The notes under the pieces are model-generated. The model was not told the DNA's origin and made no database searches. It was given only the letters and a program-made list of their open reading frames with translations. The position numbers and the translations under genes were made by a program. Positions 51,061 through 59,918 of a stretch of 61,276 nt of DNA are shown here, piece by piece (the stretch's first letter is position 1; each line of letters opens with the position of its first letter). The DNA is from an uncultured Phycisphaerae bacterium (GTDB taxonomy: Bacteria > Planctomycetota > Phycisphaerae > UBA1845 > PWPN01), in NCBI GenBank assembly GCA_938005315.1, contig CALLOB010000068.1, positions 1 through 61,276 of the forward strand, given 5' to 3'.

Positions 51061-51699
51061 TCACAGCACGCCCTTGGTCGAGGGCACGTCGGTTTCCCGC
51101 GGGTCCGTCTCGACGGCCATGCGCAGGGCCTTGCCCAGGGCCTTGAAGATCGCCTCGGCGACGTGGTGGTCGTTGGTGCCGTAAGGCACGACCACGTGAA
51201 GGTTCATGCGGGCGTTCAGGGCCAGGGCCCGGAGGAATTCCTCGACGAGCTGCACGTCGAAGGTCCCGATCTTGGAGCCGCGGAACTTCACGCGGAAGAC
51301 CGTCGCCGCCCGGCCCGAAAGATCCACCGCCACCTGGGCCAGCGACTCCTCCATCGGCACGCAGAAGAAGCCGTAGCGGCGGATGCCCTTCTTGTCGCCG
51401 ACGGCCCGGGCCAGGGCTTCCCCCAGGCAGATGCCGGCGTCCTCGACGGTGTGATGGTCGTCCACGTGCCGGTCGCCCCGGGCCCGGACGGTCAGGTCCA
51501 GCAGCCCGTGGCGGCCGAGGTGATCGAGCATGTGGTCGAAGAACCCGATGCCGGTGTCGGCGGACACCCGGCCCCGGCCGTCCAGCGCGAGCTCGACCTC
51601 GATGGCGGTCTCGCGGGTCGCGCGGCGCACGGCCGCGGTGCGAGGCGCCGGCCGGCGGGGGCGGGCGGCACGTTTTGCGGAAGTCGGTCGCTTGCTCAC
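51061..51699 (-). CDS. hisB: Imidazoleglycerol-phosphate dehydratase
   Basis: 212 aa, sixth step of histidine synthesis. Family motifs: GIGFFDHMLDHLGRHG, DDHHTVEDAGICLG, GTNDHHVAEAIFKALG and STKGVL at the end. These supply the His/Glu ligands of the two-manganese centre. It is a single-domain HisB without the phosphatase part. About 27 extra basic Arg/Ala/Pro residues precede the usual start, which is uncommon. GTG 51699 overlaps the hisC stop by four bases (GTGA), so translation is coupled. Confidence 0.95.
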   Translation of the reverse strand: MSKRPTSAKRAARPRRPAPRTAAVRRATRETAIEVELALDGRGRVSADTGIGFFDHMLDHLGRHGLLDLTVRARGDRHVDDHHTVEDAGICLGEALARAVGDKKGIRRYGFFCVPMEESLAQVAVDLSGRAATVFRVKFRGSKIGTFDVQLVEEFLRALALNARMNLHVVVPYGTNDHHVAEAIFKALGKALRMAVETDPRETDVPSTKGVL

Positions 51700-52742
51700 C
51701 GGAGGAGGTCCTTCAGGGCGGCGATCAGGGCGTCGTTCTGCTCGGGCGTGCCCACGGTGATGCGGATCCGGTCGCTGATCCCGGGGCTGTTGAAGTATCG
51801 GACCAGGATTCCGCGGGCCTTGAGGGATTCATAGACCTGCCCGGCGGGCGGCCTCTCGAAGCGGGTGAAAAGGAAGTTCGACTGGCTCGGCAGGGTATCC
51901 AGCCCCAGACCGGCCAGGGCCTCCGCGAGCCGCCGGCGCTCCCGGACGATCCGGTCGCGGGTCTGGCGGAAGTATTCCTGGTCGGTCAGGGCGGCGGAAG
52001 CGGCCGCGATAGCCACCGCATCGACGTTGTAGCTGTCCTTGACCTTCATCAGACCGGCGATGAGGTCCGGATGCCCGACGGCGAAGCCGAACCTCAGACC
52101 CGCCAGGGCGTAGCCCTTGGACATGGTCCGCATGACCAGCACGTTGTCGCGGGATCGGGCCAGCTCCATGCAGTCCTGATCGGCGAAGTCCACGTACGCC
52201 TCGTCGATGCACAGCACGCCGCGGAGCCGCTCGGCCAGGGTGCGGACCTGCTCGAACGGCACCAGCGTGCCGGTCGGCGCGTTGGGGTTGGCCAGGTAGG
52301 TGACGCGCCCGTCGGCCTGGACGAGCTCGTCGATCGGCAGGCCGTAGTCGCGCTTCCAGGGCACTTCGCGCACCACCGAGGCCTGAATGGCCCCCAGCAC
52401 GGCATACAGCGTGTAGGTGGGGACGGGGTAGGCCAGCGCGGCTTCCGGCCCGCTGAAGGCCCGCACCGTGAGGTTCAGGATGTCGTCCATCCCGTTGCCG
52501 CAGATGATGTGATCGCGGGTCACCCCGAAGTGCCGGGCGGCCACGTCGCGGAAGGGGTTGCCCAGCGGGTGCGGATAACGCCGCAGCTGCTCGGGCGTGA
52601 CCGCCGCGATCGCCCGCAGCACCGCCGGCGAGGGCGGGTAGGGGTTCTCGTTGGTGTTCAGCTTGATCACCGACGGGTCGGTGGGCTGCTCACCGGGCAT
52701 GTAGCCGTCCAGAAGCTCGATGTTGGCGCGAAAGTAGCTCAT
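51696..52742 (-). CDS. hisC: Histidinol-phosphate aminotransferase
   Basis: 348 aa PLP enzyme, fold type I. NTNENPYPPSP opens the substrate site. NPNAPTG and DEAYVDF bind PLP, and Lys209 in TMSKGYALAGLRFG is the Schiff base residue. RITVGTPEQN near the end carries the carboxylate-binding Arg. Start at ATG 52742; the longer frame to 52871 adds only odd sequence. It follows hisD by 46 bases and overlaps hisB, forming a hisD-hisC-hisB group. Confidence 0.95.
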   Translation of the reverse strand: MSYFRANIELLDGYMPGEQPTDPSVIKLNTNENPYPPSPAVLRAIAAVTPEQLRRYPHPLGNPFRDVAARHFGVTRDHIICGNGMDDILNLTVRAFSGPEAALAYPVPTYTLYAVLGAIQASVVREVPWKRDYGLPIDELVQADGRVTYLANPNAPTGTLVPFEQVRTLAERLRGVLCIDEAYVDFADQDCMELARSRDNVLVMRTMSKGYALAGLRFGFAVGHPDLIAGLMKVKDSYNVDAVAIAAASAALTDQEYFRQTRDRIVRERRRLAEALAGLGLDTLPSQSNFLFTRFERPPAGQVYESLKARGILVRYFNSPGISDRIRITVGTPEQNDALIAALKDLLR

Positions 52743-52788
52743 GATCGTCGATTTCGCCGGAACGCTTGCGGGCCGCGTCGGGCGGATC

Positions 52789-54123
52789 TCAGCCGGCCTC
52801 CTCGACCCGGCAGGTCGCCGAGCGGGCGTGGGCCTCCAGGCCCTCGGCCCGGGCCAGCCGGTCGATCGCACCGGCGTCGGCGGCCAGTCCCGTCCGGTCG
52901 TATTCGGTGATGCTGGTGTAGCGCAGGAAACTCAGGGCCGACACGCCGGACCAGAAGCGCGCCGTGCCGCCGGTGGGCAACACGTGGGAAGGTCCGGCGA
53001 CGTAGTCCCCGGCGGATTCGGGGCTGTAGTGCCCCAGAAAGATCGCGCCGGCGTGGCGGATTCTGGCGGCCAGCTCGCGCGGGCGGCGGGTTTCGATCTC
53101 CAGATGCTCCGGGGCGATCTCGTCGGCCAGGGCGACGGCCTGGTCCAGGTCGCGGACCACGACCATCGCCCCGTATTCCTCCAGCCAGCGGGCGGCGGCT
53201 TCGGCGGTCGACAGCGTACCCAGCAGGCGCTCGATCTCGCCGCACACCTGCTCCGGCAACCCCGGCGCGTCGGTCAGCAGGATGGAGCAGCCGGGGTTGT
53301 GCTCCGCCTGGGCGAGCATGTCGGCGGCCAGGAACGACGGGCGGGCCGAGTCGTCGGCGATGATCACCACTTCGGTGGTGGCGGCGAACATGTCGATGTC
53401 GGCGACGCCGTAAAGCAGCCGCTTGGCCAGCTGCACGTACACCCCGCCGGGCCCGACGATCTTGTCGACCCGCCGCACGCGCGGCGTGCCCAGGGCCAGG
53501 GCGGCCACGCCGTGGGCCCCGCCCATGCGGTAGACCTCATCGATGCCCAGGGCCCCGGCCACGCCGAGAATGGCCGGATGCACGTCGAAGCTGCCGTCGG
53601 GCCCGCGGTGCCTCGGAGGGGCGATGACCGCGAGCTCCGGCACGCCGGCGACCCTCGCCGGGACGGCGCAGTGAATAACGGAGGACAACAGCGGGGCCGC
53701 GGCCCCGGGCACGCAGATGCCGACCCGGTTCAGCGGGGTGGGCCGCATTTCCAGCGTTCGCCCGCGTTCCCGCAGCGGGGGGGGAGCATCTGGAAGGATG
53801 TGCCGCTGGAAGCGGGTCAGGGAGTCGATCGCGCCTTGCACGGCCGAGCGCAGCTCCGGGGTCATATCCGACCAGGCCTGCCGGATCCGCTCGGGGGGCA
53901 CGCGCACGGCCTCCGGCGGAACGCGGGCGCCGTCCACGCGAGCGGTGATGTCCGAAACCGCGTCATCGCCGCGCTGCCGGACATCGGCGATGATCTCCCG
54001 GACGGTGCGGCACTCCGGGCCGTCGTCCAGCACCAGTCCTTCCAACAGCAGCGGGCGGCGCAGCACGCGCAGCTGAGCGGCGGCGTCGGTTCGCGAGGCA
54101 TCGATGATGCGCCATCGGGCCAT
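52789..54123 (-). CDS. hisD: Histidinol dehydrogenase
   Basis: 444 aa, zinc enzyme that oxidises histidinol twice to histidine. Motifs: GICVPGAAAPLLSSVIHCAVPARVAGV (split by eye into its two strands), the GGAHGVAALALGT helix, IVGPGGVYVQLAKRLLYG, DMLAQAEHNPG with the Gln/His zinc ligands, ApEHLEIE with the catalytic Glu/His, and GPSHVLPTGGTARFWSG with another zinc His. It is complete and first in the his group. Upstream is a 137-base gap to the fapA-like gene. Confidence 0.96.
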   Translation of the reverse strand: MARWRIIDASRTDAAAQLRVLRRPLLLEGLVLDDGPECRTVREIIADVRQRGDDAVSDITARVDGARVPPEAVRVPPERIRQAWSDMTPELRSAVQGAIDSLTRFQRHILPDAPPPLRERGRTLEMRPTPLNRVGICVPGAAAPLLSSVIHCAVPARVAGVPELAVIAPPRHRGPDGSFDVHPAILGVAGALGIDEVYRMGGAHGVAALALGTPRVRRVDKIVGPGGVYVQLAKRLLYGVADIDMFAATTEVVIIADDSARPSFLAADMLAQAEHNPGCSILLTDAPGLPEQVCGEIERLLGTLSTAEAAARWLEEYGAMVVVRDLDQAVALADEIAPEHLEIETRRPRELAARIRHAGAIFLGHYSPESAGDYVAGPSHVLPTGGTARFWSGVSALSFLRYTSITEYDRTGLAADAGAIDRLARAEGLEAHARSATCRVEEAG

Positions 54124-54260
54124 GAAAAGCCGGATCCTCAGGCTGGCGGAGACAGTAGGCCGTCACCCGTTCGAAAAACCCGTTGCAGTATAGGAAAACC
54201 CGCGGAGAGATACCAGCGGCGGCCGGGCGCGGCCCAAGGCCGGCATGTCGGGGCCGCAGC

Positions 54261-55781
54261 TCAGGCTTTGGCGGGCTGCGGGGCAGGATCGGTTGATTCC
54301 GCCTTGCTCCCGGGAACCGCTTCCAGGGCGGGGGGAACCAGTTCGGGGTCCAGCTCGTACATCGGCAGGCTGGTCACCGAGCCCGACAGCCGGTCAATCA
54401 ACACGATCTCTTCGCAGCGTTCACCCCGCCGACGGAGAATCCTGAAATGCCCCTTGCGGACGCGGGTGATCCGGGTCAGTTGGTCACCGAAGATCAGCGT
54501 CACGCCGGGATAGATGGCCTTGCGGATGACCAGCGACGCCGGCTGGTCGGCCGGCGGGCCGGCCCTGGTCAGCAGTTCGTCCCGGCGCCTCTCCTCCCGG
54601 CCGACCTCCTGGTCGAGCGTGTCGGCCTGGTACATCAGCTCGGTGGCCCGCTCGCGCTGGTCGGGGGTCAGCCGCTTGAGCTGGTTGAGCAGCGGCTGAA
54701 CGGTGCTGCGGATCTTTTCGGCGGCCTCGCGGCGCTTGCGGATGCGGGCGTCGATGGCCCGGGCCTCGATGATCGCGGCCGGGTCCAGGCCCAGGGCCAG
54801 CACCGTCCTGACCTCGGCCTCGTTGCCCAGCTCCGGCATTTCCGCGCCGAGGCGGGCGTAGGTGTACCCGCCCAACGTGGCTCCGCGCAGCAGCGTGAGA
54901 TGCCCGTCGGTGTGCAGCCGGCTGTTCAGGCATTCGTGGGCGACGATCAGATTGCCGACGACACGGATCGTGACCTCGTTGCAGAACTTGGCGAAGACCT
55001 CCCCGCCGACGAGCAGCAGCCCTCTGCCCTGGCCCACAATGCCGCCGTTGACCTGCAGGTCGCCGGCGGCCTCCACCCGGCAGGCCTCAATGGCTCCGCG
55101 CACGGTAATGCTCGCGCCCGACCGCACGCCGAAGCCCTCGCGAATCGTGCCGTTGACCACCAGGTGCGTGGGCACGTCGAGGTCGCCGGTGTTGAAGTCC
55201 ACGTCGCCGGCGATCTCAACGACCTCGATGACCGACACCGAGCCGGAGGTGATCTGGACCTTGCCTGCGGCCTCGGCGACCACCGTGCGGCCGTCCTCGG
55301 CCAGCCGGACATTGGAACCCAGGTGGACCGAACGCAGCGGCACCCGGCAGGGCACCGGTCGGCCGGCGATGTCCACCCCGGGGGTGTGCGGCACCTCGGG
55401 CGTGTACAGTCCCAGCACGTCGCCCGCCCGGACGGTGAGGATCTGGCTGCGATAGAAGTCCACGCGGTCGGACTCGTCGGCCTCCGCGGGAGGCTGCTCG
55501 CCGGCGGTGAGCGTGAAGGTCGCAGGAGAGCCCTCGACCGGCTCGACGCCCTGGGCCAGGACCACCGGTTCGTCGCCCAGGCCGCCGTTGCGGGCCTGTC
55601 GCACGACCTCGACGACGCGGGCTTCGACCTCCGGGGTGATGCGGGCGCCCAGTTCGCGCAGAGCGGTGATCAGGTGTTCGGCGCTGAGGCCGGCGGGGTC
55701 CAGGTTACGGGTCGAGAGCGTGGCGCGCAGCCCGTCCTTGGACAGGATGACGCGTGCGGCTCTCTCCGCGGTGGCGGTCAT
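54261..55781 (-). CDS. FapA (DUF342) family protein
   Basis: 506 aa. N-terminal region (about 1-120) of mixed alpha/beta, then the right-handed beta-helix typical of FapA: repeating strands such as IEVVEIAGDVDFNTGDL, VVNGTIREGFGVRSG, IEACRVEAAGDLQVNGGI and VGGEVFAKFCNE (about 175-320). A coiled-coil region (about 345-430, ARIRKRREAAEKI...) and a short C-terminal beta part follow. FapA-type proteins are linked to flagella, polymer placement or signalling, but the molecular role is not settled. It follows cheY by 31 bases, so an association with the chemotaxis proteins is plausible. Confidence 0.82.
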   Translation of the reverse strand: MTATAERAARVILSKDGLRATLSTRNLDPAGLSAEHLITALRELGARITPEVEARVVEVVRQARNGGLGDEPVVLAQGVEPVEGSPATFTLTAGEQPPAEADESDRVDFYRSQILTVRAGDVLGLYTPEVPHTPGVDIAGRPVPCRVPLRSVHLGSNVRLAEDGRTVVAEAAGKVQITSGSVSVIEVVEIAGDVDFNTGDLDVPTHLVVNGTIREGFGVRSGASITVRGAIEACRVEAAGDLQVNGGIVGQGRGLLLVGGEVFAKFCNEVTIRVVGNLIVAHECLNSRLHTDGHLTLLRGATLGGYTYARLGAEMPELGNEAEVRTVLALGLDPAAIIEARAIDARIRKRREAAEKIRSTVQPLLNQLKRLTPDQRERATELMYQADTLDQEVGREERRRDELLTRAGPPADQPASLVIRKAIYPGVTLIFGDQLTRITRVRKGHFRILRRRGERCEEIVLIDRLSGSVTSLPMYELDPELVPPALEAVPGSKAESTDPAPQPAKA

Positions 55782-55812
55782 GGCGGCTTCCCGGGACCCG
55801 GCGGCGCCGCGG

Positions 55813-56196
55813 CTAGTGGGCGGCGGCGGCGGCGGTCAGCTTGGCCAGGGTGGTGTTGATTTTCTCGGCCAGCGTCTCGGCGGTGAACGGCTTGACCACG
55901 TAGTTGTTGACCCCGGCCTTGATGGCCTCGATCACCCGGCTTTTCTCGGCCTCGGTCGTGCACATGATCAGCGGCAGGGCCTTGTCGGTCTCGCGGATCT
56001 TGCGGACCAGGGTGATGCCGTCCATGTTGGGCATGTTCCAGTCGATCAGCACCAGGTCCGGCTTGGATTCGGCGATGGCCTTGAGGGCCTCCACGCCGTC
56101 GGCCGCCTCGGCGATCTCCTTGTGGCCCAGCTGACCGAGCACGTTCTTCTGGATGTTCCGGATGGTTCGGGAATCGTCAACCAGCAGGATTTTCAT
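55813..56196 (-). CDS. cheY: CheY-like single-domain response regulator
   Basis: 127 aa receiver only, beginning MKILLVDDSRTIR. Acid pocket Asp7 and Asp8, phosphoacceptor Asp52 (LIDWNMPNMDG), Thr80 and Lys102 (VVKPF), so it is fully functional by motif. GAGGGAG lies 9 nt before ATG 56196. It follows cheX by 97 bases and precedes the fapA-like gene. CheX is a phosphatase of CheY-P, so the two probably work together. No CheA or receptor gene is in the window. Confidence 0.93.
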   Translation of the reverse strand: MKILLVDDSRTIRNIQKNVLGQLGHKEIAEAADGVEALKAIAESKPDLVLIDWNMPNMDGITLVRKIRETDKALPLIMCTTEAEKSRVIEAIKAGVNNYVVKPFTAETLAEKINTTLAKLTAAAAAH

Positions 56197-56293
56197 TGGG
56201 CTCAACTCCCTCTTGATCACAACCGCCTGTTTCTGCCCCCGGCCGGCTCTTCTGCCGACCCGCCCGCGGCCCGTCCCGCGACGAAATCGCCGC

Positions 56294-56794
56294 TTACACG
56301 GTGGCCGCCGCCGGGGCCTGCTGCGCGGACGGTTTGTTCACCACCATCACGACCTCCACGTGGAACGTGCCCAGCGGCGATTCGCACGGCAGGGCCAGCC
56401 GCGGCTTGGCTCGCGACTGGGATACCACGTGCTCGCGACCGATGATCACGCTGGGCAGCGAGATGCTCACGTTGAAGCCGGTGAAGTTCGACTTGGCCTG
56501 GCCGGCGATCATGTTGGCCAGCTCGCCCAGCGCGTCGGCGAAGTCCGGGTTGTCCGGGGTCAGGTCCATCCCCGCGAACTTGCTGGCCGCGTTCATCGCC
56601 GACTGCATCGGCAGGCTCAGCACCACGCACCCGACCACGTCCCCGGACAGCCCGATCACCGCCGAGACGTCCGCGACCGGCTCCTGGCTGGCATTGATCA
56701 CATACGGCTTGCCCACGGTGATCTGGGTGGCCACCATGGTGTTGAACACGTTCTTGACGGCCGCGATGAACGGATTGATGAACCTGACGTCCAT
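56294..56794 (-). CDS. cheX: CheX/CheC-like phosphatase of CheY-P
   Basis: 166 aa. The family motif ExxN is present as Glu91 and Asn94 in LGELANMIAGQAKSNF, the pair that activates water to dephosphorylate CheY. A single motif, instead of the two in CheC, and the MDVRFINPFIAAV start fit CheX. Start at ATG 56794 with GGAGG 11 nt upstream. The last 15 residues are Ala/Pro-rich. It is the first gene of a three-gene group with cheY and the fapA-like gene. Confidence 0.88.
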   Translation of the reverse strand: MDVRFINPFIAAVKNVFNTMVATQITVGKPYVINASQEPVADVSAVIGLSGDVVGCVVLSLPMQSAMNAASKFAGMDLTPDNPDFADALGELANMIAGQAKSNFTGFNVSISLPSVIIGREHVVSQSRAKPRLALPCESPLGTFHVEVVMVVNKPSAQQAPAAATV

Positions 56795-57148
56795 GAGCGT
56801 AAGTGCCTCCACTAATGGATAAACGACGCCTGTTCTCGATCTTTCCGGCACTTTCCCCCTGCCCGTCGGTCCTCACGCCATATCGTCACGATGGCTGCGG
56901 GGCTGAACGTTCGAAAAACCAGTTCGTGCGCTCCGCCGACCGGTCCGCCCGGCCGGAGCCGGCAGCGGGGAACACGAGCCGGGGTTATCGGAACCGGTCG
57001 TTCGGCATTCACGCCGGAACAGGTCCGCCGGCCGCACCGGCCATGGGGCGGCCGGGTGACCGGTGCGCGGGCCGCGTGACCTTCAGGTCGGATCAGTCGA
57101 TGCGCGACCGACCGTCGTGGGGAGCCGGTCCGCGGATGGGCAAGGGTC
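56795..57148. other. Non-coding gap upstream of cheX, nothing recognised
   Basis: 354 bases. An AT-richer patch around 56811-56826 could hold the cheX promoter, but no two-box match was found. No gene or repeat. Confidence 0.4.
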
Positions 57149-57397
57149 TCAACGGGCGGGCATCAGGATCTGGCCGACCGGTCGGTTCCGGTGATCCAGG
57201 ATGTCGATCGCGGTCGCGCGGCTGCGGTCCGCGTCGGTCCGCAGGGCCGCGTTGTTCTGGTAGAGGCAGCGGGCCGAGAGGTCGTGGATCCAGACCGGAC
57301 CGGACGCGCGGTCAAAGGTGCGGATCAGCGAATCCAGGTCCTCGCGGGACATCTGCGGCGCGGCCTGGTCGCGCGCCGGAAGGGGAGAAATCGCCAT
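57149..57397 (-). CDS. PAS-like mini-protein, 82 aa
   Basis: From ATG 57397. After about 18 variable residues comes SREDLDSLIRTFDRASGPVW, then IHDLSARCLYQNNAAL, which is the opening of a PAS fold (strands and the YxN helix), and a closing VGQILMPAR strand. A full PAS domain is about 100 residues, so this is short. It may be a degenerate PAS or a sensor fragment. There is no output domain. A GTG 12 bases upstream is another start. It is 354 bases upstream of cheX on the same strand and may relate to chemotaxis, but that is only position. Confidence 0.6.
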   Translation of the reverse strand: MAISPLPARDQAAPQMSREDLDSLIRTFDRASGPVWIHDLSARCLYQNNAALRTDADRSRATAIDILDHRNRPVGQILMPAR

Positions 57398-57620
57398 GGC
57401 AGCCGGCACTCCGTTGCGGCAGGCCCGTGAGACGGCATCATCCCTGATCGGGCCGAGCGGCGGGGGCAGCTTAACCTCGCCGGCCCCGCGCGCACAAGCT
57501 TCCGCTCGCTCTATGGTATTATCGGAAGCCCCGGCCCGCCGGCATGAGCCCTGAAAGGCCCGGCGGCCCGAGGCCGAACCGCCGGCGAAACCGTCGGCCG
57601 CGGCCGGCTGGAGAAGCGGC

Positions 57621-57839
57621 ATGCCCGGATCCGGATGGAGGCGCGGTCGCAGGTTGCTGGCCGCAGTCGTGCTGGCCGGCGCGGGCTGTTCGGCGGTCCG
57701 ACCGGTCGAGCTGGGACGCCGGGTGCGCCACGCGGTGGCGCCCCCCCCTCCGCCGGTGGTGCAGACGCTGCCGGCGCCGCCGGCTCCGGAGCTTTCGGAT
57801 CCGACCGCGGCCGGCTCGCATCCGCCCTGCATCGACTGA
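57621..57839 (+). CDS. Small proline-rich lipoprotein, 72 aa
   Basis: MPGSGWRRGRRLLAAVVLAG then AGC: a short signal with lipobox at Cys23. The mature 50 residues are Pro/Ala-rich with one further Cys near the end (HPPCID). GGAGA lies 6-7 nt before the ATG at 57621. It is 38 bases before ribF on the same strand. It is too simple to assign; a cell-envelope lipoprotein is likely from the signal alone. Confidence 0.55.
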   Translation: MPGSGWRRGRRLLAAVVLAGAGCSAVRPVELGRRVRHAVAPPPPPVVQTLPAPPAPELSDPTAAGSHPPCID

Positions 57840-57877
57840 GCCGCCGGCTTGCCCTGCCTGGCAGGAGTCCGTGCGAC

Positions 57878-58816
57878 ATGAGAGTGATCGACGATCTTGA
57901 AAGCCTGCGACTTCAGGGCGTCGTTCTGACGATCGGCAACTTCGACGGCGTGCATCGCGGCCACCAGGCCATTCTCGCCGAAGCCCGGCAACGGGCCAGG
58001 GACTTCGGGGGCGAAATGGTGGTCATGACCTTCGATCCCCACCCGGCCACCATCCTGTCACCGGACCGCGTGCCCCCCACGCTGACGCCGCACGCCGAGA
58101 AGCTCCGGCTCATCGCCCGGGCCGGGGCCGATGCGATCGTGGTCGTGCCCGCCCGCCGCGAGTTCTTCGACATCCCCCCCGATCAGTTCATCCGGGAGAT
58201 TCTCGTCGCCCGCTTCCGTCCCCGGGCCGTGGTCGAGGGGGCGTCGTTCCGATACGGCGCCCACCGCGGCGGCACGCCCGAAAGCCTCCGGCAGGCCGGA
58301 AAACAATGGGGGTTCGAGGTCCGGATCGTCGAGCCGGTCCGCGTGGCCCTGGGAGGGCACCCCGACGCGGTGATCTCCAGCTCACTGGTCCGCCACCTTC
58401 TGGCTTCCGGCACCGTGGACCAGGCGGCCGACTGCCTGGGACGCCCGTATGCCCTGATCGGTCGCGTGGAGCACGGCGCCGGGCGGGGCGGCAAGCTGGG
58501 CTTCCCGACGATCAATGTCGGCGACTGCTCCCAGCTGATCCCCGCGCCGGGGGTCTACGCCGGTCAGGCCGAGATTCCGGCCGGGCTGTTCACGGCGGCC
58601 ATCAGCGTCGGAGTCAATCCCACGTTCGACGGAAACCGCGTCAGCGTGGAGGCCCACCTGCCAGACTTCTCAGGCGATGCCTACGGGCAGCCGGTCAGGC
58701 TGGCATTCATGAACTGGCTGCGACCTCAGATTCGGTTCGAATCTCCCGCGGCGCTGAAGGAGCAGATCTCGCAAGACGTCGCGGCCGCACGCAAGGTCAT
58801 GCAAGTTTATTCATGA
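57878..58816 (+). CDS. ribF: Bifunctional riboflavin kinase / FAD synthetase
   Basis: 312 aa. N-terminal adenylyltransferase: VVLTIGNFDGVHRGHQAIL (nucleotide-binding GxFDGVHxGH), TFDPHPATIL, and ISSSLVRHLLASG with the SSS-RxxL motif. C-terminal riboflavin kinase: GRVEHGAGRGGKLGFPTIN (flavin/ATP loop with PTxN) and VNPTFDGNRVSVEAHLPDF with the catalytic Glu. It makes FMN and FAD from riboflavin. Start ATG 57878 with AGGAG 10 nt upstream. A photolyase and several flavoenzymes in the window need its product. Confidence 0.96.
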   Translation: MRVIDDLESLRLQGVVLTIGNFDGVHRGHQAILAEARQRARDFGGEMVVMTFDPHPATILSPDRVPPTLTPHAEKLRLIARAGADAIVVVPARREFFDIPPDQFIREILVARFRPRAVVEGASFRYGAHRGGTPESLRQAGKQWGFEVRIVEPVRVALGGHPDAVISSSLVRHLLASGTVDQAADCLGRPYALIGRVEHGAGRGGKLGFPTINVGDCSQLIPAPGVYAGQAEIPAGLFTAAISVGVNPTFDGNRVSVEAHLPDFSGDAYGQPVRLAFMNWLRPQIRFESPAALKEQISQDVAAARKVMQVYS

Positions 58817-59115
58817 AAGCAGGTTATGAACGATTCTCGCGGCATCGATCGATCGGCTCATACCCATGGTCGCGAAAAACCCTCACCGAAACCGCCCGGC
58901 CGGCCACGAACCCTTCTGCCGCCGACCTGCGGTCCCCAGGCTCGTGTTCTCGGCGACCGACGGCCGTACCGCTTTGCATCGCGCGGGGGGCTGGTGTAGA
59001 CTCCCGCCGCTTGGCGTGTGATGTGCGGTCTGGCCGGCAGGCGAAAGCGGTCATCGCCGAACCCAGGCCGCAGGTGGCCCCGGGTGGACTTGCTGTTGAT
59101 TGGGAGCATCCTCGA
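58817..59115. other. Non-coding gap between ribF and the histone-like gene
   Basis: 299 bases. No gene or clear promoter found; GC-rich throughout. Open frames continue from ribF shadows and are rejected. Confidence 0.35.
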
Positions 59116-59295
59116 ATGGAAGAATACGAGCAGCTGAAACGCTTGGTGGAGTCGGCGAGCGAGGACGTGGCCAAGGCCGAAGGCGGCAACAAGGCTGCCG
59201 GGACCCGGGTCCGCAAGGTCATGCAGGACATCAAGGCCGCCGCTCAGGAAGTCCGCAAGAAGATCCTCGAGGTCCGCAGTTCAGAGGAGGCATGA
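59116..59295 (+). CDS. Hc1-type histone-like protein, 59 aa
   Basis: The peptide has an acidic start (MEEYEQLKRLVESASEDVAK), EGGNKAAGTRVRKVMQDIKAA and AQEVRKKILEVRS. This matches the N-terminal helical domain of chlamydial Hc1 (HctA)-like proteins, including the GNKAAGTRxRK core, which is widespread in the PVC group. The Lys/Ala-rich C-terminal tail of Hc1 is absent. The small core would be a chromatin architectural protein. ATG 59116 has GGGAG about 10 nt upstream. It supports a planctomycete or relative as host. Confidence 0.85.
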   Translation: MEEYEQLKRLVESASEDVAKAEGGNKAAGTRVRKVMQDIKAAAQEVRKKILEVRSSEEA

Positions 59296-59435
59296 GAGGA
59301 TTCAGCGCGACGGCAGGCCGGGGCGTCCGGGCTTCGCGCCGGGCGGCCGGTCGGGTGCCGAGGCTTCAGGCGGTCATCGCCCGGCCGGCCGGACCAGTGG
59401 GGTGAGCTTCGCGTGTCGGCGTGATCCAGGTTTCC

Positions 59436-59909
59436 ATGGCCAGTCCCCCGCTGATCGATCTGACGACGCTCGACCTCAACCGCGTCATCGCCGACCGGGA
59501 GGAGATTTACCGGTACCTGCCGCATCGCCACGAGTTCATGCAGCTGGACGCCATCCTGCACGTGGACCAAGCCCTGGGTGTAGGCGTCGCCCGGCGGGTG
59601 GTACGCCCTGACGAGTTCTGGGTCCGCGGCCACATCCCCGGCCGACCGGTGATGCCCGGCGTGCTGATGATCGAAACCGCCGCTCAGCTGGCGGCCTACC
59701 TGGCGGCGACGGTGGGCCGAATTCCGGGTTTCCTGGGATTCGTGGGCGTGGACCTGGTCAAGTTCCGGGGCACGGTTTCCCCTCCCGCAGTCATGCACGT
59801 GATCATGAAGCTGGCCGATATACGACCGCGCCGCGTGATCGCCGACACCCAGGCTTTCGTCGGCGAGCGGATGGTTTTCGAGGGCCGCATCACCGGCATG
59901 CCCATCTGA
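59436..59909 (+). CDS. FabZ-like 3-hydroxyacyl-ACP dehydratase
   Basis: 157 aa hot-dog fold. The active His is in YLPHRHEFMQLDAI and the active Glu in GHIPGRPVMPGVLMIETAAQL (central helix). GFVGVDLVKFRGTVSP and FEGRITGMPI close the domain. It dehydrates 3-hydroxyacyl-ACP in fatty-acid synthesis. The ATG at 59436 has CCAGG close by; the GTG at 59421 would add five residues. No other fab gene is near, so a housekeeping FabZ may be elsewhere and this may be a paralog. Confidence 0.88.
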   Translation: MASPPLIDLTTLDLNRVIADREEIYRYLPHRHEFMQLDAILHVDQALGVGVARRVVRPDEFWVRGHIPGRPVMPGVLMIETAAQLAAYLAATVGRIPGFLGFVGVDLVKFRGTVSPPAVMHVIMKLADIRPRRVIADTQAFVGERMVFEGRITGMPI

Positions 59910-59918
59910 GCGGCCGGT

